Below the pieces are notes generated by a model. The model saw nothing but the letters and a program-made list of their open reading frames with translations. It did no database searches and had not been told where the DNA came from. The position numbers were made by a program, and so were the translations under genes. 64,000 nucleotides of DNA, taken from contig NZ_CP129019.1 of NCBI RefSeq assembly GCF_020524355.2, positions 682,001 through 746,000 on the forward strand, given 5' to 3'. Within the stretch, counting starts at the first letter, position 1; the number at the start of each line of letters is the position of its first letter. Below are positions 41,027 through 50,109 of the stretch, one piece after another. The DNA comes from Mesobacillus subterraneus (lineage in GTDB: Bacteria; Bacillota; Bacilli; Bacillales; Cytobacillaceae).

Positions 41027-41233
41027 ATGGCAAACAACAACAGCTCAAATCAACTTCTAGTACCTGGAGTATCACAAGCTCTTGACCAAATGAAGTACGA
41101 AATCGCTTCTGAATTTGGTGTACAGCTTGGCGGAGAAACTACTTCTCGCGCTAACGGTTCTGTAGGTGGAGAGATCACTAAGCGTTTGGTTCAAATGGCT
41201 GAACAACAACTTGGTGGCGGATACTCTCGCTAA
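41027..41233 (+). CDS. Alpha/beta-type small acid-soluble spore protein
   Basis: A 68-residue SASP. The family signature is seen: [23 protein letters not shown] (in part; contains the GPR protease site near EIASEFG) and [16 protein letters not shown]. These proteins coat spore DNA and protect it from UV and heat, and are degraded on germination. AAGGAGGTG precedes the ATG at 41027. Expression in the forespore by sigma-G is expected; a TGAATTA box upstream is compatible but not decisive. It sits beside thiI like sspA of B. subtilis. Confidence 0.95.
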   Translation: MANNNSSNQLLVPGVSQALDQMKYEIASEFGVQLGGETTSRANGSVGGEITKRLVQMAEQQLGGGYSR

Positions 41234-41258
41234 TTACAAATTAATAATATGGCTACAA

Positions 41259-41287
41259 GGAGCGGGGCACATGCCCCGCTCTTTTTA
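41259..41287 (+). terminator. Terminator after the ssp gene
   Basis: Perfect AGCGGGGCA / TGCCCCGCT stem with T-run. Confidence 0.93.
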
Positions 41288-41443
41288 TATGGAAAAAAAC
41301 AAATGAGAATTATTATATTGAAAAATGTTGTTATATAATTTTAAATTTTTAAATAATTTTGTATAATAGGGATTGGGGATTAGTAAGGCAAGTAGTCGCA
41401 TAAGCGAAACCGGCCTTAACAAAACATTATGAGGGGGAAGAAT

Positions 41444-43024
41444 ATGAACAGGGAACAATTGATTGCACCAGAAAAGTATAACCTTGTATCTGAAATAGAG
41501 CGCTTCGCTCAGGATCAGGAAAGAAAAGCGATTATCTGGGAAAATGAAGCAGGCAGCACGAAAGAGATTACATACCGTGAACTTCTAAATAATGCGAATA
41601 AAATTGGAAACGTTTTCTCGAATCATGGATTGCAGCAGGGTGATGTCGTCCTGGTCGTTGTACCGAGATTGATTGAAGCCTATCAGGTTTATATTTCAGC
41701 CTTGAAAATGGGGTTAGTTGTCATTCCTAGTTCCGAAATGCTAAGAACGAAGGATTTTCAATATCGAATCAACCATGGCGACGTAAAAGCAATTGTCAGC
41801 TATGCTCCTTTTACTAATGAATTTGCCGGAATCGAGGAAGCGGATCACCTGCCTAAGTTCGTTATTGGAGACGAGAAAGAAGGCTGGATTCATCTGAATG
41901 CAGAAATGGAAAATGCTTCGGCTGACCTTCCACTTGCAGCTACTGAACGAGATGACATGGCATTCCTTAGCTACACCTCCGGAACGACTGGCAATCCAAA
42001 AGGGGTCGTCCATACTCATGGATGGGCATATGCGCATCTTCGCACAGCAGCAACAAACTGGCTTGGAATTGAGGATGGTGACACTGTCTGGGCCACTGCA
42101 GGTCCTGGCTGGCAAAAGTGGATCTGGAGCCCGTTCTTATCTGTTATGGGAACCGGAGCAACCGGCCTGGTTTACCAGGGAAAATTCGAGCCGCAAAAAT
42201 ACTTGTCACTTTTACAAAAATACAATGTGAATGTCCTTTGCTGCACACCGACGGAATACCGTCTGATGGCGAAGGTAGAAAACTTAAGTGATTTTAACCT
42301 TCCAGGACTTCACAGTGCCGTTTCTGCGGGAGAACCGCTTAACCGTGAAGTAATTGATACATTTAAGAAGCATTTCAATGTAGAGGTGCGAGACGGTTAT
42401 GGACAGACAGAAAATACATTGCTTGTCGGCGTGACGAAGGGCATGGAATTGAGACCGGGGTCCATGGGCAAGCCAACGCCTGGAAACTCTGTCGAGATTA
42501 TCAATGAGGATGGTGAGCCATGTGCTCCAGGAGAAGTGGGAGACATCGCTGTCCATGTAGAAACACCAGCGTTATTCAAGAACTATTACAAGGATCCAGA
42601 GAGAACAGCGATGCAGTTCCGCGGCGATTATTACGTAACAGGCGACAAAGCGAGCAAAGATGAAGAGGGCTACTTCTGGTTTGAGGGACGGGGAGATGAT
42701 ATCATCATCAGTTCTGGTTATACGATCGGGCCTTTTGAAGTTGAGGATGCACTGGTAAAACATCCTTATGTAAGTGAATGTGCTGTAGTCGCATCACCGG
42801 ATGAAATCCGCGGCCATATCGTCAAAGCATTTGTGGTCCTGCGTGAAGGAATCAGCCGTGAACAGGAAAACCTTGTAGGTGAGCTGCAGCAGCATGTAAA
42901 GGACTTGACGGCACCCTATAAGTATCCGAGGAAGATCGAGTTCCTTGATGAACTACCAAAAACAACTTCCGGTAAAATCCGCCGCATCGAATTACGCAAG
43001 AAGGAATTAGAAGGCGCAAAATAA
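41444..43024 (+). CDS. mbcS: Acyl-CoA synthetase MbcS/YtcI
   Basis: A 526-residue AMP-forming acyl-CoA ligase, related to acetyl-CoA synthetase, expected to act on medium or branched-chain acids. Motifs: AFLSYTSGTTGNPKGVVH (ATP loop), DGYGQTENTLLVG, YYVTGDKASKDEEGYFWFEGRGDD, and the C-terminal LPKTTSGKIRR with the catalytic, acetylatable Lys. Position beside the ssp gene matches ytcI of B. subtilis. The start at 41444 lies behind GAGGGGGAAG. A TGTATAAT-type -10 box lies near 41360-41368. Confidence 0.87.
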   Translation: MNREQLIAPEKYNLVSEIERFAQDQERKAIIWENEAGSTKEITYRELLNNANKIGNVFSNHGLQQGDVVLVVVPRLIEAYQVYISALKMGLVVIPSSEMLRTKDFQYRINHGDVKAIVSYAPFTNEFAGIEEADHLPKFVIGDEKEGWIHLNAEMENASADLPLAATERDDMAFLSYTSGTTGNPKGVVHTHGWAYAHLRTAATNWLGIEDGDTVWATAGPGWQKWIWSPFLSVMGTGATGLVYQGKFEPQKYLSLLQKYNVNVLCCTPTEYRLMAKVENLSDFNLPGLHSAVSAGEPLNREVIDTFKKHFNVEVRDGYGQTENTLLVGVTKGMELRPGSMGKPTPGNSVEIINEDGEPCAPGEVGDIAVHVETPALFKNYYKDPERTAMQFRGDYYVTGDKASKDEEGYFWFEGRGDDIIISSGYTIGPFEVEDALVKHPYVSECAVVASPDEIRGHIVKAFVVLREGISREQENLVGELQQHVKDLTAPYKYPRKIEFLDELPKTTSGKIRRIELRKKELEGAK

Positions 43025-43035
43025 ACAGTGTAAAC

Positions 43036-43064
43036 AAAAGGCAGGCCATTGTGCCTGCTTTTTG
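43036..43064 (+). terminator. Terminator after mbcS
   Basis: GCAGGC / GCCTGC stem with T-run. Confidence 0.75.
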
Positions 43065-43143
43065 TATGTAATTATGCAAGTATCAAAGAATGCGTTGAAA
43101 ATGAAAACTTGGGTATATTTTAAGATAGAAAGGGTGATTATTT

Positions 43144-43464
43144 ATGGAAATTGAAATCAGGGAGGCTGCATTGGACGAGTTAAAAAAGGTCCAATTCGGC
43201 GAAAGGGAAGGAATCAGAATTCTGGCAGAGTTTGTTGGGACATGTTCAATCGCGACAGACATCGAGTTGCAAGTAGAGGAGAAGCAGGCTGATGATGAAG
43301 TCCTCACAGTAAGCGGCATCCACTTTTTCGTACCGGAATTATCGTTGGAATCACTGCCTTCAAAAATATTTTTAGATTACAAACAAGGTTTCGGCTATAA
43401 AATATCCTCCGCTGAAGAGACATATGGCTATAACTTCAAACTTAAACCACGACAAGAGAAATAA
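43144..43464 (+). CDS. HesB/IscA-like small protein
   Basis: A 106-residue protein with the HesB-fold layout (start EIEIREAALDELKKV, later FFVPELSLESLPSKIFLDYKQGFGYKIS). The paired C-terminal cysteines of true A-type Fe-S carriers are absent; only one Cys is visible (GTCSIA). It thus belongs to the cysteine-poor branch of this fold found in Bacillus and probably is not a classical Fe-S scaffold. Start ATG behind AAAGGGTG. Function unknown. Confidence 0.75.
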   Translation: MEIEIREAALDELKKVQFGEREGIRILAEFVGTCSIATDIELQVEEKQADDEVLTVSGIHFFVPELSLESLPSKIFLDYKQGFGYKISSAEETYGYNFKLKPRQEK

Positions 43465-43486
43465 CCCAGTGCGGGTTATTTTTTTA
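43460..43486 (+). terminator. Terminator after the HesB-like gene
   Basis: AATAACCC / GGGTTATT stem, five-base loop, seven T. Confidence 0.9.
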
Positions 43487-43529
43487 TGATAAAACCCATC
43501 CAATCAACATTATGGTGGCGCATAAAACG

Positions 43530-43885
43530 CAAGAAAAAAGAAATTCCTCTCCACCGAGCTTATAGAGGCACAAAAAGGCGCAGGATCAGAAGAAAGCGCC
43601 ATCCATCGCGCTTATGGAGACGCAAAAAGGAGCAGGACCAGAAGAAAGTGCCATCCATCGGGCTTATGGAGGCACAAAAAAGAGCAGGATTAGAAGGAAG
43701 CGTAATCCATCGGGTTTATGGAGACACAAAAAGGCGCATGAACAGATGAAGCGCCATCCACCGGGCTTATGGGGACACAAAATGGTGCAGGACCAGAAGA
43801 AAGCGTAAATCCATCGTACTTATGGAGACACAAAAAGCAGCAGGATCAGAAGGAATCGTCATCCACCATCGCTTTGGTGGTAAGA
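43530..43885. repeat. Locus E: seven tandem units, about 52-bp period, TCCAT/ATGGA hairpins
   Basis: The CTTAT marker occurs at 43559, 43611, 43663, 43715 (TTTAT), 43766 and 43819, with a last degenerate copy near 43872; spacings are 52, 52, 52, 51, 53, 53. Each unit can form a hairpin around CGGGCTT with arms TCCAT / ATGGA. Arms covary: CCTCT / AGAGG in the first copy and CCACCA / TGGTGG in the last. The core GACA-N25-TGTC is not present here. Rest of the 540-base gap: rarD promoter sequence only. Lysine/arginine-rich frames within it are repeat translations. Confidence 0.88.
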
Positions 43886-44007
43886 GAGAGATGCTAAATC
43901 TGCATAATTCGTCTATTATTGGTACCGAAAAAAAAGATTGTCAGTCCGGAGGGTTCCGCTTTATAATGATATTATTTCGAGTCTAGAAATATTAGGAGGC
44001 TATCCCT

Positions 44008-44943
44008 ATGGATAAAAGGACTGAACAACAAGCTGGTGTCCTATACGCAGCTTTTTCTTACATATTATGGGGGTTCCTCCCTGTCTATTGGAAGCTGTTA
44101 GATCATGTGAATGCTGATGAAATTTTGGCTAATCGTGTGTTTTGGTCTTTCTTCTTCATCGCCTTTATTCTGCTCATTAATAAGAAGTGGGGACTTTTTA
44201 CAGGGACATTGCTTGGGTTGGCTAAGAACAAAAGGCAATTAGCCGCCCTGGCTGTGGCATCTATGTTAATCAGCATTAACTGGTTCATGTATATCTGGGC
44301 GGTGAATACAGACCAGATGATCGAAGCTAGCCTTGGCTATTATATCAATCCGCTCGTAAGTGTCCTTCTCGGAATGGTCTTTCTGAAGGAACGTCTATCT
44401 TTGCTGCAATATGTATCGTTTGCTCTCGCAGCAATCGGTGTTTTGATTATGACGATTTCCTACGGACAATTTCCTTGGATTGCTTTATCACTAGCAATTT
44501 CCTTTGGTCTGTACGGATTGGCGAAGAAATTGATCAAGGTAGACTCGGCTGTTGGGCTTGCGCTTGAAACACTGGTCGTTATGCCGCTCGCTGCTATCTA
44601 CATTGGCTACCTCCTAAACCAGGGAACAAACTCACTATTTGCTGGCTCAGTGTCGACTACGCTGCTGCTGGCGGGTGCAGGGGCGGCTACGGCGGTTCCT
44701 CTTCTCTTTTTCGCTAAAGGTGCTCAAAGGATTCCGCTCGCAACACTTGGTATCCTGCAATATATCGCACCCACATTGACGCTCATCCTTGGGGTTTTCG
44801 TCTATCACGAAACATTCTCGACAATCCACCTGCTTGCTTTTACCTTTATCTGGTCAGCCTTGATCCTTTACTCTTTATCAAGGACAAAAATGGCAGCAGC
44901 GCTGACAGTTAAGTGGAAAAAAGAAAAGGGTTTGCCTATGTAA
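44008..44943 (+). CDS. rarD: RarD, EamA-family membrane transporter
   Basis: A 311-residue integral membrane protein with about ten hydrophobic segments and the typical start GVLYAAFSYILWGFLPVYWKLL. Other RarD hallmarks are HVNADEILANRVFWS, SINWFMYIWAVNTDQMIEASLGYYINPL (in part) and LGILQYIAPTLTLILGV. RarD proteins are drug/metabolite-type exporters of unclear substrate. ATG behind TAGGAGG. Monocistronic with a strong terminator. Confidence 0.93.
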   Translation: MDKRTEQQAGVLYAAFSYILWGFLPVYWKLLDHVNADEILANRVFWSFFFIAFILLINKKWGLFTGTLLGLAKNKRQLAALAVASMLISINWFMYIWAVNTDQMIEASLGYYINPLVSVLLGMVFLKERLSLLQYVSFALAAIGVLIMTISYGQFPWIALSLAISFGLYGLAKKLIKVDSAVGLALETLVVMPLAAIYIGYLLNQGTNSLFAGSVSTTLLLAGAGAATAVPLLFFAKGAQRIPLATLGILQYIAPTLTLILGVFVYHETFSTIHLLAFTFIWSALILYSLSRTKMAAALTVKWKKEKGLPM

Positions 44944-44962
44944 GGGCTGCAACAAAGATCCC

Positions 44963-44999
44963 AAAAAAGAGCTGCGGAATAATCCGCAGCTCTTTTTTT
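44963..44999 (+). terminator. Terminator after rarD
   Basis: AAAAAAGAGCTGCGGA paired with TCCGCAGCTCTTTTTT, short loop. Confidence 0.93.
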
Positions 45000-45032
45000 A
45001 AGAAGTTAGTAAGTATAAATTCTACTTCGAGA

Positions 45033-45434
45033 ATTGTCCAGCTCCAGCGCCTAGCCCCTCGATTCGCTTGTCTAGCTGCGGCTCCTAACTCCTCGAGACG
45101 TTTGTCTAGCTGCGGCTCCTAACTCCTCGAGACGTTTCGGTCCTGCCAATGAAGTCAAAGAGCGACTTCACTGTCAGGCCCTCCAACGCTTGTCGGAGTT
45201 GAGCAGTCGCCTCCGCTTTTCGAATTGTCTAGTGTCGCCTCCTAGAAACGCAGTAACTTCAACTCCGCCGGCAGAAGCAAAAAGCGCTTCTTTGTCGGAG
45301 TCTCCAGTTTCTGCGTTTCTGGACAGTCGGCTACACTTTTCGGTTTCAGTTCGCTCAGGTGAAGTCAAAGATCGACTTCACCGGTCGGCCATCCAGCGCT
45401 TGTCGGGGCTGACCCAGGCGCTTGCGCTTTTCTT
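45033..45434. repeat. Compound block of dispersed GC-rich repeats
   Basis: A 400-base mosaic. It starts as a long-form copy (CCAGCTCCAGCGCCTAGCCC) with the TCTAGCTGCGGCTCCTAACT segment repeated three times, then the TGAAGTC / GACTTCA hairpin. Next comes a variant unit (about 45226-45345) with AGAAACGCAG / CTGCGTTTCT arms and an AGAAGC / GCTTCT inner hairpin. A final partial standard unit reaches the last codon of nadK2. Nothing else is in this gap. Confidence 0.85.
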
Positions 45435-46233
45435 ATAAGAATGTCCTCTTTACTTTTTCCCAGAATGAGTTGTCCTTGAGTTTGACAGTTTTGATGATTT
45501 TGTTGCTCAGTTTCACATCGAATTTTTCGACATGTTGAATGCTAAGTGCTTCGTTATCCATTCCCATGATTGGATAATCATTTCCGTCCTGGGCAACCTT
45601 GAAGGTAAGCTTTCGGTCTCCGCTCAAGATGAAAGAAGAGCCGAGGGTCCGGAAATCATTATTGTTTACAGAAGCAAGTTCGCTGACTTGCATGCACGGA
45701 AGGAGAGGGTCAACAACTGCGCCGTTTACCGACTTATTATACGCTGTGCTTCCCGTAGGAGTAGCGACAATCATACCATCTCCACGGAAGGTTTCAAAAT
45801 GCTTGTCGTCGATATATACATCCATTACAAATGCTTTTATGATCGCTGAACGTACGCTGAATTCATTCAGGCAGACAAATGTTGTATCGCCATCGATTGT
45901 TACTTCGATCGTCGGATAGCGTCTGACTTCGATTTGTGCATTAGTGATTGCTTCAATCATTTTATCCGTATCTTCGAGATGGAAATCGCAATACATATTC
46001 AGCGATCCAGTCACTGAAATACCGGCATATAGGCAATCATCGCGGAAGCCGGTCTTCCTGACAGCCTGCAGGAAGGTACCGTCATCACCAATACTTACAA
46101 TAATATTTGCGGTTCGATAGTCGGTCACGATATTGAAATCATAACGGCGAGCCAGCTCATAAAGAGGCTCAACTTTTTCCAGCATCGTTGTGTCGGGTGT
46201 ATGGTGAAAATAAATATTACGGCGATCTGGCAT
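45433..46233 (-). CDS. nadK2: NAD kinase
   Basis: A 266-residue cytosolic enzyme phosphorylating NAD to NADP. Signatures: IIVSIGDDGTFLQAV (the GGDG-type loop, here GDDG), CLNEFSVRS, and FRGDGMIVATPTGSTAYNKSVNG. GGAGG before the ATG at 46233 sets the start. This is the second-type Bacillus NAD kinase (ytdI locus) by position beside sppA. It is divergent from sppA. Its stop codon touches the dispersed repeat block. Confidence 0.93.
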   Translation of the reverse strand: MPDRRNIYFHHTPDTTMLEKVEPLYELARRYDFNIVTDYRTANIIVSIGDDGTFLQAVRKTGFRDDCLYAGISVTGSLNMYCDFHLEDTDKMIEAITNAQIEVRRYPTIEVTIDGDTTFVCLNEFSVRSAIIKAFVMDVYIDDKHFETFRGDGMIVATPTGSTAYNKSVNGAVVDPLLPCMQVSELASVNNNDFRTLGSSFILSGDRKLTFKVAQDGNDYPIMGMDNEALSIQHVEKFDVKLSNKIIKTVKLKDNSFWEKVKRTFL

Positions 46234-46376
46234 AAAAATTCCTCCAAACATTTCGTATTTCTTCCATAATTTTACCCACTTTTGAAATCTTTTGCTAAAA
46301 TAAATGTTATTGACATTAGTTTATCATTTTTTCATAAGATTTTGAAAGTACGAGAAACTTACAAGGGGGCTTCAAG

Positions 46377-47387
46377 ATGAATGGGAAAAGGTGGGCGGCA
46401 TTAGGGATAGCCGTCGGATTATTCATTGCGTCAACAGTTATTAATCTTCTGTCTACAGTGGCATTTAGTGACGCAGAAAATGCTTTTACCGATATGTTTG
46501 CGGTATCAGAAGAAATGTTCGCTGAAGAAATAATCGAAGAAGGTGACATGCTGAGCAAAATAGCGGTATTGTCCATCAATGGAGTAATCCAGGATACAGG
46601 GGATGCTGAGTCATTCTTTGAAAGTCCTCTATATAATCATAGAACTTTCATGGAACAGCTTGATTATGTTAAGGAAGCGGATGATGTTAAGGCAATCATC
46701 CTGCAAGTGAACTCGCCTGGTGGCGGTGTCGTGGAAAGCGCACAAATTCATGACAAAATCAAGGAAATTCAGAAGGAAGCGAAAAAGCCGGTATATGTAT
46801 CGATGGGATCGATGACCGCTTCTGGAGGTTATTATGTGTCTGCGCCTGCTGATAAAATTTTTGCCAGCCCTGAAACGCTTACCGGGTCGCTTGGAGTCAT
46901 TATGCAGGGAGTTAATTATGCAGGTCTTGCCGAAAAGTATGGAGTTGAATTCACGACAATCAAAAGTGGGCCATATAAGGATATCATGAGCCCATCGAGA
47001 CCAATGACAGAGGATGAACGCAAAATCCTCCAATCAATGATTGACAACTCATATGAGGGGTTCGTAAAAGTCATTTCAGAAGGACGCGATATGTCTGTTG
47101 AACGGGTCAAGGAAATTGCCGATGACCGTATTTACGATGGACGTCAGGCAAAGCAGCTGAAGTTAATCGACGGATTCGGTTATCTTGAGGATGTCATTGA
47201 GAATGTCAGAAAGGACGAAAAGCTCGGCGATGCTACTGTTGTAAAATACACAGAAAGCATGGGTTTTGGTTCATTTTTCAGCATGGGAGCACAAAAAATC
47301 ATGGGGAAAGACGCAGAAATGGCAGGCTTAATGAAGTTATTGTCCCAGCCTAATTCTCCACGCCTGATGTATTTATATGCGGAATAA
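46377..47387 (+). CDS. sppA: Signal peptide peptidase SppA
   Basis: A 336-residue membrane-bound serine/lysine protease that degrades cleaved signal peptides. One N-terminal membrane segment (AALGIAVGLFIASTVINLLS) anchors it with the catalytic part outside. Active-site regions: SMGSMTASGGYYVSAPADKIFA (Ser nucleophile) and TIKSGPYKDIMSPSRPM (general-base Lys). VNSPGGGVVESAQIHDKI is also characteristic. It is followed 13 bases later by the RDD gene yteJ, as in B. subtilis, forming an operon. Confidence 0.95.
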   Translation: MNGKRWAALGIAVGLFIASTVINLLSTVAFSDAENAFTDMFAVSEEMFAEEIIEEGDMLSKIAVLSINGVIQDTGDAESFFESPLYNHRTFMEQLDYVKEADDVKAIILQVNSPGGGVVESAQIHDKIKEIQKEAKKPVYVSMGSMTASGGYYVSAPADKIFASPETLTGSLGVIMQGVNYAGLAEKYGVEFTTIKSGPYKDIMSPSRPMTEDERKILQSMIDNSYEGFVKVISEGRDMSVERVKEIADDRIYDGRQAKQLKLIDGFGYLEDVIENVRKDEKLGDATVVKYTESMGFGSFFSMGAQKIMGKDAEMAGLMKLLSQPNSPRLMYLYAE

Positions 47388-47400
47388 GGAGGGATAAAAT

Positions 47401-48036
47401 ATGAATTCGGATGATTTTAAAGAACGGGAAAATGTACCCTCTCAAACTGAACCAGGAAAAGTCAAGGAAGGGACCGAAATCTCTGATGACAAGTCACATT
47501 TCCAGTCAGAAACGGATCGTCGCGATCCTCAGTCTGATTCTAGCAATATACAAGTGGAAGACGACCGGAAACCTGAAGTTTATGAACATGACAAGGCGGA
47601 ACAGGGGAATTATATATACGCTGGTCACTATGCCGGTTTCTGGACACGTTTTTGGGCGTACTTGCTTGACTTGATTGTAATTGGAAGCATCAACCGTATG
47701 GTCATCAATCCTGTGTTTCGGGCATTGGATGTGCCGTTGATTGAGGATGGAATCCTTTCACCGATCACCATCACTACAGCTGTCGTCTTCTACTTATATT
47801 TTGTGTTAATGACAAAGTACTTCTGCCAGACCCTCGGCAAAATGGTCTTTGGTTTGAAAGTGGTGGAGCTGGATGGAAAGGGACTTACATGGGGAACCGT
47901 TATTTTCCGAGAATGGATCGGCCGTTTCATTTCAGCGACCATCTTGGTTTTATATGTGGTAGTCGCTTTTACAAAAAAGAAACAGGGATTGCATGATCTG
48001 TTTGCCGATACAACGGTAATATATGAACCACGTTAG
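47401..48036 (+). CDS. yteJ: RDD-family membrane protein YteJ
   Basis: A 211-residue protein with a hydrophilic N-terminal third rich in Glu, Asp and Ser (residues 1-65), longer than usual for the family. An RDD domain follows: YAGFWTRFWAYLLDLIVIG, later FCQTLGKMVFGLKVV, and KKQGLHDLFADTTVI. About three membrane segments. In B. subtilis YteJ works with SppA, modulating resistance to antimicrobial peptides. Starts behind AAGGAGGG and is probably co-transcribed with sppA. Confidence 0.9.
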   Translation: MNSDDFKERENVPSQTEPGKVKEGTEISDDKSHFQSETDRRDPQSDSSNIQVEDDRKPEVYEHDKAEQGNYIYAGHYAGFWTRFWAYLLDLIVIGSINRMVINPVFRALDVPLIEDGILSPITITTAVVFYLYFVLMTKYFCQTLGKMVFGLKVVELDGKGLTWGTVIFREWIGRFISATILVLYVVVAFTKKKQGLHDLFADTTVIYEPR

Positions 48037-48040
48037 AATG

Positions 48041-48067
48041 AACCTGCTGCGGCAGGTTTATTTTTTT
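48041..48067 (+). terminator. Terminator after yteJ
   Basis: Perfect AACCTGC / GCAGGTT stem with T-run. Confidence 0.88.
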
Positions 48068-48110
48068 GCCTTTTTGTTGATAATAATAAGCTGAAAGGTT
48101 GTGGAGGACG

Positions 48111-48806
48111 ATGAAATGGGTGCTGCTCGCCATACTGATTCTCACGGTGCTTGTACTAATAATCTTTTTTACAAAAGTTAAGATTTTTTTAGATTATTTC
48201 CACGGCAATGATAATGATTATTTTAAGGTAACGATTAAAGCTTGGGGTGGTTTGCTCAAGTTTACGATAGAAGTTCCTGTAGTAAAAATTGATGATAATT
48301 CTCCAACAATCATCGCAGAGCAAAAAGTTAAAACAGGTCCCGATGAAAATATGAAACAACAAAAAACAACGCAAGTGGATAAAAATGATTTACTTAGCAG
48401 CCTTCATGATTTCAAGCAGCTGATCACCCACATCACCGGTCTCCATAAAATCGTCCGGGATTTTTTAAAAAAGGTTACAATACGGAATATCGAATGGCAC
48501 ACCATGGTTGGCGTTTCAGATGCAGCGGCCACAGGCGTGATAACCGGGGCTTTTTGGGCAGTCAAAGGCGGAGTGATCGGTCTCCTGAGCTACTATATGA
48601 AAATGAAAGAAATGCCTGTCATGACGATTTCACCAAGCTTCCAGCAAACTGTTTCAATTACTAGTTTTAAATGTATGATTCAAGTAAGAGTCGGGCATGC
48701 TATTTTAGCAGGAATAAAGCTGGTTAAATATTGGAAAGGCGGCTGGCCAGAATTTAAATCAAAGCCATTATCCGCTCTTTCTGGTGATAATACTAATTCT
48801 GTCTAA
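48111..48806 (+). CDS. ytfI: YtfI, DUF2953 protein
   Basis: A 231-residue protein with an N-terminal membrane segment (VLLAILILTVLVLIIFFTKV) and a DUF2953 domain. Recognisable parts include IKAWGGLLKFTIEVPVV, the C-terminal half NIEWHTMVGVSDAAATGVITG (in part) and SPSFQQTVSITSFKCMIQVR. It directly precedes the sporulation gene ytfJ with 19 bases between them, so a shared transcript and a sporulation role are likely. GTGGAGG precedes the ATG at 48111. No biochemical function is known. Confidence 0.9.
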   Translation: MKWVLLAILILTVLVLIIFFTKVKIFLDYFHGNDNDYFKVTIKAWGGLLKFTIEVPVVKIDDNSPTIIAEQKVKTGPDENMKQQKTTQVDKNDLLSSLHDFKQLITHITGLHKIVRDFLKKVTIRNIEWHTMVGVSDAAATGVITGAFWAVKGGVIGLLSYYMKMKEMPVMTISPSFQQTVSITSFKCMIQVRVGHAILAGIKLVKYWKGGWPEFKSKPLSALSGDNTNSV

Positions 48807-48825
48807 AATTAAGGAGGAAACAGGA

Positions 48826-49338
48826 ATGTCCGACCATCCAATTCAAGGATTAATGACAACTGCCATGGAAAGCTTGAAAGAAATGATTGATGTTAACACA
48901 ATCATTGGAGACCCCGTAGAAACTCCGGATGGAAGTGTAATCCTGACAGTTTCAAAGGTAGGTTTCGGTTTTGCAGCTGGTGGAAGTGAATTTGTTTTGG
49001 AAAGCTCTAAAGGAGGATCCGGTGGCTCAGGCGGTTCTGGTGGCTCAGGAGGACAGTCTGGAGGTTCCCAGCACCCTTTTGGAGGAGGTAGCGGTGGCGG
49101 TGTGTCAATCACACCAATTGCTTTCCTGATCGTCAACTCTAAGGGTGTAAAAATGCTCCATCTTGATGAAAGTACACATTTGTACGAGAAGATACTTGAT
49201 CTGGCTCCACAGGCCGTTGAAAAAATTCAGCAAATGATGTCAAAGAAAGACCAGAACAGCCAGGATGGCAGCCAGAACAAGAACCAAGGCCATTCTCAGT
49301 CTGATTACAACGGTCCGAAAACAGACCTGGATCTCTAA
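48826..49338 (+). CDS. ytfJ: Sporulation protein YtfJ (GerW family)
   Basis: A 170-residue GerW-family protein made in the forespore in Bacillus. The core shows HPIQGLMTTAMESLKEMIDVNTIIGDP (in part), GSVILTVSKVGFGFAAGGSEF and, after the linker, PIAFLIVNSKGVKMLHLDES. A Gly/Ser-rich flexible stretch (about residues 65-90) breaks the domain, and the tail is Gln/Asn-rich. The ATG at 48826 follows AAGGAGG. Function in germination or spore properties is known only genetically. Confidence 0.92.
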   Translation: MSDHPIQGLMTTAMESLKEMIDVNTIIGDPVETPDGSVILTVSKVGFGFAAGGSEFVLESSKGGSGGSGGSGGSGGQSGGSQHPFGGGSGGGVSITPIAFLIVNSKGVKMLHLDESTHLYEKILDLAPQAVEKIQQMMSKKDQNSQDGSQNKNQGHSQSDYNGPKTDLDL

Positions 49339-49521
49339 GCAGTTGAATTTACACAGTAACGGGAAAACCAACAATTTAACAGGGAGCTGCCTTTTCCAGC
49401 GGAAAGGCGGCTTAGCTATGTATGTTGGGTCTTGGTCTCCGTTTAGTAAAATAATTGCAAAAAAATTTTTAAAAAGATATATTAACACTGTACATATAAT
49501 GGACAAGGAGGATGAGCAGGT

Positions 49522-50022
49522 ATGGCATCTGTTACATTTAAGGGGAACCCAGTTACATTATTAGGAAATGAAGTGAAGGTTGGAGACCAGGCACCAGATT
49601 TTAAAGTGCTTGCAAACGATCTTTCTGAAGTGACACTTCAAGATTCAAAAGGACAAGTACGTTTGATCAGCGTTGTTCCTTCACTTGATACAGGAGTTTG
49701 TGATGCGCAGACTCGCCGTTTCAATGAAGAAACTGCAAACGTTGATAACGTTAAGATTTTGACAGTCAGCGTGGACCTTCCTTTCGCACAAAAGCGCTGG
49801 TGCGGAGCGGCTGGAATCGATAAAGTCCAGACACTATCTGATCACCGCGAGCTTTCATTCGGTGAAGCTTACGGAGTAGGAATCAAGGAACTTCGCCTAC
49901 TAGCACGCGCAGTATTTGTTGTGGATTCAAACGACAAAGTAACATACGTTGAGTATGTAAGCGAAGCAACAGACCACCCTAACTACGAAGCAGCAATCGA
50001 AGCTGCAAAACAAGCGAACTAA
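49522..50022 (+). CDS. tpx: Thiol peroxidase Tpx
   Basis: A 166-residue atypical two-cysteine peroxiredoxin that reduces peroxides with thioredoxin. The peroxidatic Cys is in [14 protein letters not shown] (near residue 60) and the resolving Cys in KRWCGAAG (near 94). Family landmarks [20 protein letters not shown] and [12 protein letters not shown] are present. AAGGAGGA lies before the ATG. It is monocistronic with a terminator. Confidence 0.96.
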   Translation: MASVTFKGNPVTLLGNEVKVGDQAPDFKVLANDLSEVTLQDSKGQVRLISVVPSLDTGVCDAQTRRFNEETANVDNVKILTVSVDLPFAQKRWCGAAGIDKVQTLSDHRELSFGEAYGVGIKELRLLARAVFVVDSNDKVTYVEYVSEATDHPNYEAAIEAAKQAN

Positions 50023-50036
50023 ACACAACTTTGGAA

Positions 50037-50068
50037 ACAAGCCGCAGAAAAAAACTGCGGCTTGTTTT
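50037..50068 (+). terminator. Terminator after tpx
   Basis: ACAAGCCGCAG / CTGCGGCTTGT stem, seven A in the loop, T-rich end. Confidence 0.9.
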
Positions 50069-50109
50069 GCTTTGAGTGTGAGAATGTATAAATTCCAACG
50101 ATTCAAGGC

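Noticed and set aside
43486..43808. Lys/Arg-rich frames of 64-87 codons
   Set aside because: They arise from locus E repeats; composition is an artefact of the repeat and there is no ribosome site.
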